Source: Trissonchulus latispiculum
Lineage: Eukaryota > Nematoda > Enoplea > Enoplida > Ironidae
Assembly (NCBI GenBank): GCA_030248195.1
Contig: JASAND010021236.1
Location: 1 to 64,000, forward strand
Reading direction: 5' to 3'
DNA: 64,000 nucleotides
The notes under the pieces were generated by a model. That model worked only from the letters and a program-made list of their open reading frames with translations. It was not told the DNA's origin and ran no database searches. Below are positions 12,284 to 21,973 of this stretch, piece after piece; the stretch's first letter is position 1, and each line of letters opens with the position of its first letter. A program made the translations under genes and the position numbers.

Positions 12284-13111
12284 GTAAGTTTTTGAAATTT
12301 GGTGTAACTAGCTATGTCGTGTCGTGTCGTAACTATAGTCGTGTTGTTGAGGACGTTGCATGTTTTATGAGATTGAAGTCAGACTTGTTAAAATTAAATT
12401 AAATTTGTCTGAATATAACTAGTGATGTTTCAGTTACTGAAACTGAAACTGAAACTAGTTTGGGAAGAGATCTGACACTGAAACTGACATTGAAACTTTG
12501 TTAGGCTGCCGACTGAGACTGAATGTGAAAGTGAAGCTATTCACTACTCATCGTTTCTGATGGAAGCTTGCAGACTGCAGAGGCAATTACCTGTAAATGA
12601 CAAAAGCTCCAGGGTTGGGAGTCTCGGTCTCGCCCTTTTGGACCGAGACCGGAAATTTTTCGAAAACATCAAATTTTAGCAAAACAAGATCACCCCTAAA
12701 AGGGGCATTATTCCGCTGTTGAGTTATTGAGATATCATAAACAAAAGATTTCCGAATACAGATTTTTCGACCAACTTTGTCCGCCATCTACTCTCCAGAA
12801 ATAGTCTGCAAAAAACATACACTAGATATTTCTTTCAAAACGTCCTAAAGTTTTGGTGTTGCTAAGATTCTGTAAAGTCTTCACAGTCCACGTTCTATAA
12901 ATAGCTCAACTAAAGTTCAGAGTTCAGGATCTTCCTTATGAATTATATACCAATACCTGATCTAATGGGGAAACATATCTGTATATATATCTTCTTTCTC
13001 AGACATAACCTTTTTTGAACATTACTAGAAACTTTGACCATTTTGAAGTAAAAAAGAGCAAAAGCGAAGTTTATAACGCGTCAATCTTAACCCATAGCTG
13101 CATTATTTTAG

Positions 13112-13683
13112 TTAACAAAGATGCTGTCCATGAAAGCCTGGATAGGATGTTTGAGCAACAGAAGAACCAAATCCTTCTGGCATTAGTCGGGGGCAACCTC
13201 CAATCGACTTCATTGCCCACCATAGACGGTGGTTTCGTCTTCAGAGATTCTCTGGGACATCACTTCTGGAAACATGGGGAGGTTTTGAGTCCGAAAACCG
13301 TGAGTCATACCTCCTGCTTGCTCAAGAGGCACTGAGAGCCCTCTGGACAATGGAAAATGGTGTGGCATTTACCTCCTAAGTGGTAACCCTAACGGAGGGT
13401 GTCCCTGAACCAATGGATGCATCGTGATATCCGGCCGATTCGCTATGCCGTCCCTCCGGTGGATGATTCCTAACACTAATGTAACTTGGAATCGGCGACC
13501 TCCCCATGGAACCCCTGTTGGGAAATCAATCACGGAGTCCTGGCAAGGATTTCACGGAAAACAGACGTGAGAGTGGGTAGCAGTCCAAGTTGGTACCGAC
13601 TACAAGGACATAGTCATTGTAGTCGAATGCCCTCTATTGGAAGCTCCCCGGTTTGTGACCTATGAAAAATCCGCTAAGCAAAA
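13112..13683 (+). pseudogene. Exon 2 copy, array copy 4 (frameshifted)
   Basis: The last array copy, with the same shared deletions. Its donor GTAAGT at 13684 is followed by a short 168-bp intron and a good acceptor at 13851, so this is the only array copy with a nearby downstream exon. Confidence 0.7.
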
Positions 13684-13851
13684 GTAAGTTTTTGAAATTT
13701 GGTGTAACTAGCTATGTCGTGTCGTGTCGTAACTATAGTCGTGTATTTTTACATATTTTTGTATGATATTTGTATGTATTAATATACTATACGTATATTT
13801 TTGTTACATTTTCAATAGTTTTATTTTTATTTTTTATTTTCATTTTTTCAG

Positions 13852-13897
13852 GCAGATCAAATCTGCTATGCCATTCTGTGCGTCTTTTCCTATGTAA
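13852..13897 (+). CDS. Candidate 3'-terminal exon of the repeated gene
   Basis: The acceptor is a long T-rich tract ending CATTTTTTCAG at 13851. Joined in phase to the donor at 13684, the frame continues from TYEKSAKQ as K, then QIKSAMPFCASFPM and a TAA (13895-13897). The match of phase, short intron and strong acceptor suggests that this is the original last exon, retained just outside the array. There is no counterpart after the copy at 20.7 kb, where the homologous intron runs into a tRNA-like remnant. Confidence 0.4.
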
Positions 13898-14992
13898 CCG
13901 CCCAGCGACAGGGAAAGCAAGCAACATCAAGATCCGGATAGGCTGCAAGAAAAGCTTAACATTTAATTAATTTGTGATAATCTTCTATAAATACTGTATT
14001 ATTGATTGTAACTTTCTGTGATGTACTTTTGCATAGTCTATTGTAGCCAGTATGAACTAAACTGCATATTTCAGATTCACATATCCACATACGTACCAGT
14101 TTGAAAATATTTCACATGAAGTGTGTCAGATATCGCCAGATGTATCTCATAGGGGATTTGAGAGGGTTATTATTGAAAATAGTCATTTAGAATTCTGCTA
14201 AGAGTGTAAGGGCTAGACTCCTGCTATAGTGGAAATTAATTTAGAATTCTGCTTCAAAAAGGGAATTAAGTCATAGTGTGTACATCAATGGTGGGGGCTA
14301 GGATAATAAATACAAAATGTCCGATTAGTTAATTTTATATAAGCTAAATTTATGCACAAATCACCGCACTTTGAAGAATACAGCTTCTATTTTATTTTTG
14401 CATGCCTGTTACTTCAGCTTCTCTGCTTGTCTAGCGCATTAACGCAATGAATGCAATTTTTCGTCTGTAACATCTGCTTACTTAAAATTCTCTGTCTAGA
14501 CTAGGCCATATTAGTCATTAGGCTTGTTTGTCATGGTCTTGTTGGTCATTAGGTCATTGATTATAAACATTTTTCTAGTAGCATTCTGAAACCATTTTGA
14601 GTAACTTTGTGGTTTATAAATAATCCTAAAATACAGTTAAAATTCTGCTAGTATCTTGAGGGAAATTTCCAAATGGTTAGCAAAGGCTCAGCAGTTTAAA
14701 AGTATTTTGATGAGAATTTCCAAATTTCCAAACGGTCCAGCTATCTAAAGTTGTTTGTTTGATTGCATTACATTCTCAATGCTAATATATTGTTGGGTTA
14801 AAACCCATATTGGGTTTTAACCCATTTGATTCAGGTTGCTGTCATTGTGGACTTTGTGGTATTTTAATCATTATTAAACGAATCATGGGTTCAATTTCCG
14901 GCCTCGCAGTTATAATGGTAGCTCAGCGCTACATCTGGCGCTGCGAGTAGGGTAGTGACTGACATTGTGGCACTGACATTCAGTGCCCGTGA
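13898..14992. other. AT-rich spacer, no gene seen
   Basis: AT-rich DNA between the tandem array and the ATT microsatellite. A palindrome, GGGTTAAAACCCATATTGGGTTTTAACCC with its flanks, occurs at 14794-14823. No coding or RNA gene was recognised. Confidence 0.6.
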
Positions 14993-15178
<186 letters not shown>

Positions 15179-16062
15179 ATACCAATACTAAGCTAATGCC
15201 AGTACCACTTAGCTTTGGTGTTCGGAATAACTGAGGCTTAGGTTAGGTTAAAGCTTAACTAAAATTGTTTTCTCCTGTGACTGATTCTCTGCAAAAAGCT
15301 GTGTTCTACAGTAGCAGAGGTAAGCATTGTAAATTATTAGCTGAACATTTCATTAAAGCAAGCCGTTAAAGGAAAAAACGTGTTAGGAGCAGCGATTGCC
15401 GATTACCAATTTTCAATTGCCAATTTCAACAAATCTCAGCAAATATCTACCGGAGTGCAGTCTCTGCCCAGCTTTTGAAATAAATTTAGTGTCAGTTTGA
15501 TGCAGTTTTAGTGATATCATTGTATACCTGTTTCATCATTTCATCATTACACCTAATCATTTACTAATTTGCATAAGCTTGAGGAAAATTAAAATTTTTA
15601 ACAATCATATTCTACTGTCAATTTAGTCTAATCATTTATTTGTTGAGTTTTTTGGAGCGTCTTTACAAGCCTACTGTATAGAGCCTATGTTTTCGCACAT
15701 TGTACTGAATAAAGGATTTTGACAAAGTAATTAGTTCTGTACCAGTACTGGAGAGATGCAGTTTAGTTAGTTGATAGTTAAATCAATACGTGCCCTGCTT
15801 TGCAATTAATTTTGGAACTTTACATTGCGATAAAGTCTATGCTATAAATATCGTTTAGCCTAAGGGGAATTCATTTTCTGGCCGATGCATAGTTGCAATT
15901 TTAATGGCTTCATTGTTAATTTTTCAGGATGGAATTAATAGTAAGATGTAGTAGATGTCACGCTTTCAAAAATGTTAACGTCTGCGCGTTATGTTCTGTT
16001 TGTATGAAGAAGTAACTGACACGCCAGGCAAATGACAGCGCCCATTAATTACCAAACCAAAC

Positions 16063-16864
16063 TTTTTGCGGATCTCTTGAACTTTATGACCACAAGGACT
16101 CAACAAGGTCTCCTTTGAACTTAGTTACTGATTGCTACGATAACCATTATTAACTGATATTGACATCATTCGAAAGCTCTTAACATGCTCTATCCGATAA
16201 TATAAAGCATTTCGTCGTATGTTATTTCATTAATAAGTTAATTTTAAAAAGGAAATGAAAATTTGTAAATTTTCAAATTTTACTAACATTTGCTAACTTA
16301 ATTTTTTCGTAGTGCAAGATAAAAACAAACTATTTATACCGTTGAATAGAGCAGATTTAGAACATTCGAATGATATAAATAATAACGAATAATATTCATC
16401 GTAGCAAGAGTACATAATAGATAAGAGTATGACAGCTGGCAGCTTCTATGTTATCAGCTGCAGGTACATGCTCTGCACGCTAACGGCTGACCCCATACAC
16501 AAACGTGTACCTAGTGACCCCCCCCCACAAATCAGTACCCAGTACAGGTTTCTGTACGTTCACTCGCCGTATCTTTACGTGTTAAAGCTCGAAAACACAA
16601 CGCCTGCGAGCGTCTAATTTGTGTCTGCTTCGAGCTTTAGAACGCTAAGATAGCGGCCAAATTCGTTTGAAGTGAGCATACACGTTTGTGGGGGGGGGGT
16701 CAGCCGTTAGCGTGCAGAGCATGTACCTGCAGCTGATAACAGAGAGCTTGCGAGCTGTCACACTCTTATCTATTATGTACTCTTGATCCTAGCAATCACT
16801 AACTAACTTTAAAGTGGACCATGTTGACACCTTGTGGTCATAAAGTTCAAGAGATCCCTTTTTG
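16063..16864. mobile_element. TIR element hosting a nested MITE (about 800 bp)
   Basis: Ends are TTTTTGCGGATCTCTTGAAC and its complement GTTCAAGAGATCCCTTTTTG, and the inverted homology extends through the ACCACAAGG block. The element is absent from copy 1, where the site reads CCAAACCAAACCAGAGCAGTTCGTC. A clean target-site duplication is not visible. An inner inverted repeat around CATTCGAAAGCTC / CATTCGAATG lies at 16165-16375. The AAGAGTAC-family MITE sits inside it. Confidence 0.75.
16406..16784. mobile_element. MITE, AAGAGTAC family, copy 2 (379 bp)
   Basis: It has the same termini as 3399-3814, with inner arms holding C8 and G10 runs and a central stem AAAGCTCG...CGAGCTTT. Flanking 9-mers CATCGTAGC (16397-16405) and GATCCTAGC (16785-16793) agree at seven of nine positions, supporting a 9-bp target-site duplication. 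Nested in the element at 16063. Confidence 0.87.
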
Positions 16865-17580
16865 CTTCGTCAACATTTGAGTTGAATGTGTTGGAATGTA
16901 TAACTTTTGCATTTGGAGAACATCAACAACTTTGAGAGTGACCGCTGTCTGGCTTGAACTCATTAATTTCCCGAAAACGCTTTTACTCAGTTTCGACTAC
17001 AGTAACAACTCAAACACATCGTAAAGCTCTAGAATCCATGATTCAGGTTCGGTTCTGTTGGAATGGTAGGAGCACATTGGACAAATTTTGTTGTAAATGT
17101 TTTGACCAGCGTTTGGGTGGGTTACACCGCTTTCTCACTTTAGCTACTTTTCTAGATCAGAGCTTTCCGTTTATTTGGGCTGTTTTTGTTTTTCTAATTT
17201 TTGCAGATTTAAACTTTCCGGCTTTCCAATTATAATAGACAAAAGTACGATTTCTAGGTTGTTTAAATACAATAGTACCAGTCTTAACATTGCATCTTTG
17301 AAGCCAATTCTGCGATTTCGCACTATCGTTTTATGCATACACATAATTTTATGTCTAGTATGAAAACAATAGTTGTTTTTGCTAATTGTTTTAGGGGATG
17401 TCAGTCCCCTCAACGGTCCAGCCCTCAGAGGGTAACTTGTTTTATTTCTGATTTCTATGTTTATATTTATTTTTATTCTATGTATTTTTGCAATGCTTTG
17501 TATACTTAATTTGGCATAAACTGTATGCGATTCCGATTTCAGGGTGTTCTCTATTGTGCCAATTTATTATCTTGTTTGAG

Positions 17581-18128
17581 ATCCGGCCAGCCCCTGCGAG
17601 CGCAAGGCTTCTCCCAGCCAGTTAGCCAGCCAAAGCTAGCTAGACTTCTCCACTTCTCCTATTTCTTTGTTTTCCTAAAACCGTTTCAGCGGAGCATTCT
17701 GATTCAGAGAGTATGCCAGCCTGCTCCCAGAATTCAACTCTGCAGCAATCCACCAGCCTGCCACTCCCAGCCTCAGCCAGGAATTTCCAGCCAGCCAGCC
17801 AGCCCACATCTCGTCCTCTTCAGATGGTCATTCTTTCTGTAGCGCGTCCTTTTCGAACACGACGAAGCCCTCTGGTTCAGTGAGCCCACCAGTCCGGCCG
17901 GACCACTACAGCCAGCTTCTCCCCGCCACTGAGTCAGTCAAAGCCAGCAGCAACAACATCCAGCCTCTTCCACTTCTTTTCTTCCATCGCTTCCTGTTCC
18001 AGTCCCTCCTTTTCCAACCCGAACGAGGCCTCCGGTTGAGTGAGCCCACTAGCACCGGCCTTCAGCCAACCTTTGAGATTGATGGCAGTGCCACCTTCAT
18101 AGCAACGTCACCGACCTTCATCCCCTAA
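17581..18128 (+). pseudogene. Pro/Ser/Gln-rich family exon, copy 2
   Basis: Homologue of 5875-6366. The conserved frame is open from about 17880 to a TAA at 18126 and contains SQLLPATESVKA, ERGLRLSEPTSTG and FEIDGSATFIATSP. The aligned positions in array unit 6 (59575) read SQLLPANEPVKA, DRGLQFSEPTTT and FEVGGNA. The first half is in a different frame (open from 17525 to 17842), so one frameshift separates the halves. The acceptor reads TTTGAG instead of TTTCAG. It is therefore a decayed or rapidly changing coding exon. No domain is recognised. Confidence 0.45.
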
Positions 18129-18561
18129 AGGGAAGCAGAAATTTACTTTCGGCTATTAAAACAGCTTTAAATTCCTAATCTGTTATTTGCCATAAATGTG
18201 CTTGGAGGGAGTATCACCCGTCGGAGTCCTCATTGTTAAGGATTCGGTTAACAATTAACTAAAATTAAATGTTTTAATTGCCTCAAATCCTGTTTTTTGT
18301 TTTGGGCCAAATTTTGAAAAAATAACAGGAAAACGTAGAATTTTTTGGCGGCCTCCTGCCAAAATCAATCTTATTTTATCTACAGATGTCTATGTGGTTG
18401 CTACTGCATAGGTGCTGGCCCTATACTGCTTTTTAATACATTACAGTGCATTAAAAATTTAAGGTCGTTTAGTGTTGTTCTATACACTCAGTTCTGTCGT
18501 TATCACTACTAAAGAGCATGCAATACTTGAGTGTCAAGTTGACTGTTATTTCTGATTTTAG

Positions 18562-18703
18562 GCTGATCCAGAAGTCTCTATTCAATCCATGTTGTTAGCC
18601 TCGGCAGTCACAACCACAGCCCCCTGTTCAGCCAACCCAGTAGCTGTCGTCACCGGGGAAGAAGGAATTATCCTTTTCCACGGAACAGTAGGCAAGTAAT
18701 ATA
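18562..18703 (+). pseudogene. Candidate following exon (ADPEVSIQ), copy 2
   Basis: After the acceptor TTTCTGATTTTAG the frame ADPEVSIQSMLLASA continues to NPVAVVTGEEGIILFHGTV and ends at a TAA. It has the same position and frame as 6519-6659. It would be a separate small exon after the Pro/Ser/Gln-rich exon. Product unknown. Confidence 0.35.
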
Positions 18704-18849
18704 GGAGTATATCTGGCGTCTTTGGATGAAATCGGGGTGGAGCAGCAAGCCAGCCCATCTGGACCTCGGCTACTGGTGGATCTAAAGTCCTTCATTATCC
18801 CCTTTAAGAATCGCTAGGCCCAAACGGTAGCAAGAAAGCCTGAATGCTC

Positions 18850-19150
18850 TTGATGAGACAAACAACTGTTGTCATTATACAACCCACAAAAAGTGGACCC
18901 TTCGCCCGGTGGGTGGGGGTCCACCTCCAAGGGTACGGTAAGAACAAAAAATATGGTCTTCAAAAGTAATCAAGTTTGGCATCAAATGAAATACCTTGGA
19001 GTGACGATCAAGTTTTGTTATATTCCACCTACATAAAGTGGACCCATCACCCTGTGGGTATGGGTCAAAATCAAAGTCATCCAAAGTGGTGAAGTTTGGT
19101 GATGAAAGACGTTGGCGCGAACAACTTTGTCATTATACCGACCACAAAAT
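18850..19150. repeat. Degenerate tandem repeat, three units of about 140 bp
   Basis: Three diverged units share TTGTCATTATAC..CCCACA and AAAGTGGACCC....GGTGGGT motifs, starting near 18869, 19010 and 19120. It is part of sequence missing from copy 1. No gene seen. Confidence 0.6.
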
Positions 19151-19192
19151 ATAAAATGTTTTTAATTCTACTGATTGGGCCAGCCTCCTATA

Positions 19193-19598
19193 CACACTTT
19201 AACATGGGGGTTTGGGGGGGGTGGGTACGGGACCCCTCAAAAATTGGAGGTTCGGTACAAGGGCTAGCAAAATCAGAGCCAAGGGACAAGGGACAGTGCC
19301 AGGAAAGGCAGGACAAACTGAAAATTAATGGAACTTTTAGCCAAAAATAGCTCTAATTTTTAAAATTTCCGGAAAATTTCCACAAAATCCATAAAAACTG
19401 CTTATTTTGCTCTACAATGGCTGTAAAATAGCTAATTTAGCGCTAAATTCGCTCAAAATTTGCAAAAATTGCAGTTGTTCTAGTTAATTTTCAGCTAGGA
19501 CCCTTGCCCCAAAATTGAGATAAGGTACAAGGGCAGGTAAAATTTGGGCTAAAACAGGTACAGGACCCCTCAGGAATTGGTACGCTTGTTAATGTATG
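19193..19598. mobile_element. hAT-like non-autonomous element (406 bp)
   Basis: Flanked by exact 8-bp duplications CTCCTATA at 19185-19192 and 19599-19606. Copy 1 has the empty site GCCTCCTATATGAG at about 6818. Termini CACACTTTAACATG and the complement of TTAATGTATG form an imperfect inverted repeat, and inner GGACCCCTCA blocks are also inverted. An 8-bp duplication and CA..AC termini fit the hAT superfamily. No transposase. Confidence 0.85.
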
Positions 19599-20239
19599 CT
19601 CCTATATGAGACCAGAGTATAGAGAGTCATAATCCATCTCTTTAATAGTGCAAGAATTGTATAAAGGAACGATTTCAAGGTGGATACAAGTAAGAGAAGT
19701 GAGTAAGTATAACGCTGAGTGTATAAGGTGAGTGGTGTCATTCAATAGGTGAGGTCAGCATTTTCCACATGAGACAATTAGAAGTAAATAGTGGGTAAGT
19801 TGATTAATAGTGGCTAGGTGCATATAGTGATAGTGCAATTATAGTTTTAGTAATGTATTAGGGAAAGTATAAAACAGTGGGCATCTCGCTGATGATGTAC
19901 GGCTTAAGAATTATTAAGGATGTTTGGGAACGTAAACATGTTGTGGAAGCGTAGTTATGATTTCTTGGAGGAGATGTAGAATTATAATTTACAACAGGGT
20001 AGTGGTGTGGTTCGAATCGTAATATCCGATATTTGAGTATGTTCGAATGAAAGGAAGTTGCAGTCCAGTTACAAGGAGGGGTGTAGCCTCAAATTACAAT
20101 GGATTGTGTGGGGCCCTAGGAAGTATCAATGGACACAATTTGAGCGAAATTGGTGAGGGTCCCCTTTAGTCTTTAGATTAAATTTCAATTATAATATTAG
20201 TCCAGACAATTTCTTTTGTCCTGACAAAGTTTAGTCCAG

Positions 20240-20490
20240 ACATGAATTGAACAAAATGTTTAGTCTCATACAAGAGTTGTCTAGAAAACACTTAGTCTCA
20301 GAAGTGCCTGAGACTAATAAAAATTAGCCTCAGAAGTATCTGAAGCTAAAAACGTTTAGTCTCAGAAGTGTCCCAGACAAATTAGCATTTGTCGAGACTA
20401 TTTTTTCAGAAATTTGTGCTGACAAAAATTAGTCTCAGAACTGTCTGAGACTAACAAAAACCTTAGTTCTCAGAAGTGTCTGAGACTAAT
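20240..20490. repeat. Cluster of AGTCTCAGA...TCTGAGACT palindromic motifs, copy 2
   Basis: Counterpart of 7470-7705, with about six imperfect palindromes. It ends 60 bp before the predicted start codon of the two-exon gene at 20552, so it occupies the promoter position. Regulatory use is inference only. Confidence 0.7.
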
Positions 20491-20551
20491 CATTGCTAGT
20501 CCGGACTCCCTCTACATTCCACGGCGAGTTGAACATGACGGACCCATTGCC

Positions 20552-21310
20552 ATGCAAAAAATTTTCCTGCTGCAGCTTGCTATTAGCCGTCTAGGTGGGT
20601 GATTTTTTGTGAATTTTCGGGGTGATTTTTTGTGAACATTACTAGAAACTTTGACCATTTTGAAGTAAAAAAGAGTAAAAGCGAAGTTTATAACGAGTCA
20701 ATGTTAACCTATAATTGCATTATTTTAGTTAACAAGGACGCTGTGCATGAAAGCCTGGATAGGATGTTTGAGCAACAGAAGAACCAAATCCTTCTGGCAT
20801 TGGTCGGCGGCAACCTCCAATGGACTTCATTGCCCACCATAGACGGTGGTTTCGTCTTCAGAGATTCTCTGGGACATCATTTCTGGAAACATGGGGAGGC
20901 TTTTGAGTCCGAAAACCGTGAGTCATACCTCCTGCTTGCCCAAGAGGCACTGAGAGCCATATGGATAATGGAAAATGGTGCGGCATTTACCTCCTACGTG
21001 GTAATCCTAACGGAGGGTGTCCCTGAACCAATGGATGCGGTTTGCATCGTGATATCCGGCCGATTCGCTATGCCGTCCCTCCGGTGGATGATTCCTAACA
21101 CTAGTGTAACTTGGAATCGGCGACCTCCCCATGGAACCCCTGTTGGGAAAGCAATCACGGAGTCCTGGCAAGGATTTCACGGAAAACAGACGCGAGAGTG
21201 GGTAGCAGTACAAGTTGGTACCGACTACAAGGACATAGTCATTGTTGTCGAATGCCCTCTTTGGAAGCTCCCCGGTTTGTGACCTTCTATGAAAAATCCG
21301 CTAAGCAGAA
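20552..21310 (+). CDS. Unrecognised two-exon gene, probably secreted protein
   Basis: Exon 1 (20552-20594) starts at ATGCAAAAAATT and encodes MQKIFLLQLAISRL, a short signal-peptide-like segment with a hydrophobic core. It ends in phase 1 at the donor GTGGGT (20595). After a 134-bp AT-rich intron, the acceptor TTGCATTATTTTAG opens exon 2 at 20729 in the matching phase, giving V then NKDAVHESLDRMFEQQKNQ. Exon 2 is open to a TGA at 21282, about 198 residues in all. The array copies at 8.9-13.7 kb instead continue through VECPLLEAPRFVTYEKSAKQ to a donor GTAAGT, and the same donor is present here at 21311. One missing base near 21262 (CCCTCTTTGG against CCCTCTATTGG) probably truncates this copy. 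No family is recognised: Trp-rich, no Cys pattern, no repeats. The palindromic motif cluster lies just upstream. Confidence 0.55.
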
Positions 21311-21895
21311 GTAAGTTTTTGAAATTTGGTGTAACTATCTATGTCATGTCGTGTCGTGTCGTATCGTCGTGTCGTAACTATAGTCGTGTCGTTGAGGACG
21401 TTGCATGTATAAGATTGAAGTCAGACTTGTTAAAATTAAATTAAATTTGTCTGAATATAACTAGTGATGTTTCAGTCACTGAAACTGAAATTAGTTTGGT
21501 TAGAGATCTGACACTGAAACCTTGTTAGGCTTCCGACTGAGACTGAAAGTGAAGCTATTCGCTACTCATCGTTTCTGATGGAATCGTGCAAAACTGCAGA
21601 GGCAATTACCTGTAAATGACAAAAGCTCCAGGGTTGGGAGTCTCGGTCTCGCCCTTTTGGACCGAGGCCGGAAATTTTTCGAAAACATCAAATTTCAGCA
21701 AAACGAGATCACCCCTAAAAGGGGCAGTATTCCGCTGTTGAGTTATTGAGATATCATAAACAAAAGATTTCCGAATACAGATTTTTCGACCAACTATAGT
21801 CCGCCATCTATTCTCCAGAAATAGTCTGCAAGAGAAACATACACTAGATATTACTTTCAAAATGTATCTTCTTTCTCAGACATAACCTTTTTATA
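21311..21895 (+). repeat. Array-unit-like flank, diverged
   Basis: Homologous to the non-exonic part of the 1.4 kb units (TGTCG repeats, GAAACTGAAACT repeats, GGTCTCG hairpin), with about 190 bp missing before TATCTTCTTTCTCAGACATAACC. It shows that the unit's intron sequence existed before the array expanded. Confidence 0.85.
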
Positions 21896-21903
21896 ACATT
21901 AAA

Positions 21904-21973
21904 AAACCTTATCCAACTGCGAATCGAACTCGGGCTTTTGCGGTGCTAGCCGAATGTCTTAACCACTGCACCT
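21904..21973 (-). other. tRNA-like remnant (tRNA pseudogene or SINE head)
   Basis: On the minus strand the sequence has an A-box-like GTGCAGTGGTTAAGAC, an anticodon-loop-like CTAGCAC (AGC, alanine, if read as a tRNA) and a B-box-like GAGTTCGATTC, followed by T-rich DNA. T-arm and anticodon stems pair poorly, so a working tRNA is unlikely. A SINE promoter or tRNA pseudogene is the best reading. Confidence 0.45.

Larger units (their letters stand above)
7774..13744 (+). repeat. 1.4 kb direct tandem array, 4.26 copies
   Basis: Units begin at 7774, 9176, 10578, 11978 and 13378 (periods 1402, 1402, 1400, 1400), the last being partial. They are nearly identical, so amplification is recent or the array is homogenised. 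Each unit contains one copy of exon 2 of the gene at 20552, its 3' intron with TGTCG and CTGAAA short repeats, a GGTCTCG...CGAGACC hairpin, and the region up to the next exon. Exon 1 is absent from every unit. Confidence 0.97.
15202..20490 (+). repeat. Segmental duplication copy 2
   Basis: Direct copy of 1-244 and 4526-7705. Relative to copy 1 it lacks 4.28 kb at 15445, with AAAT microhomology at the joint, and it contains three further insertions. The two copies differ by scattered substitutions and small indels. Confidence 0.93.
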
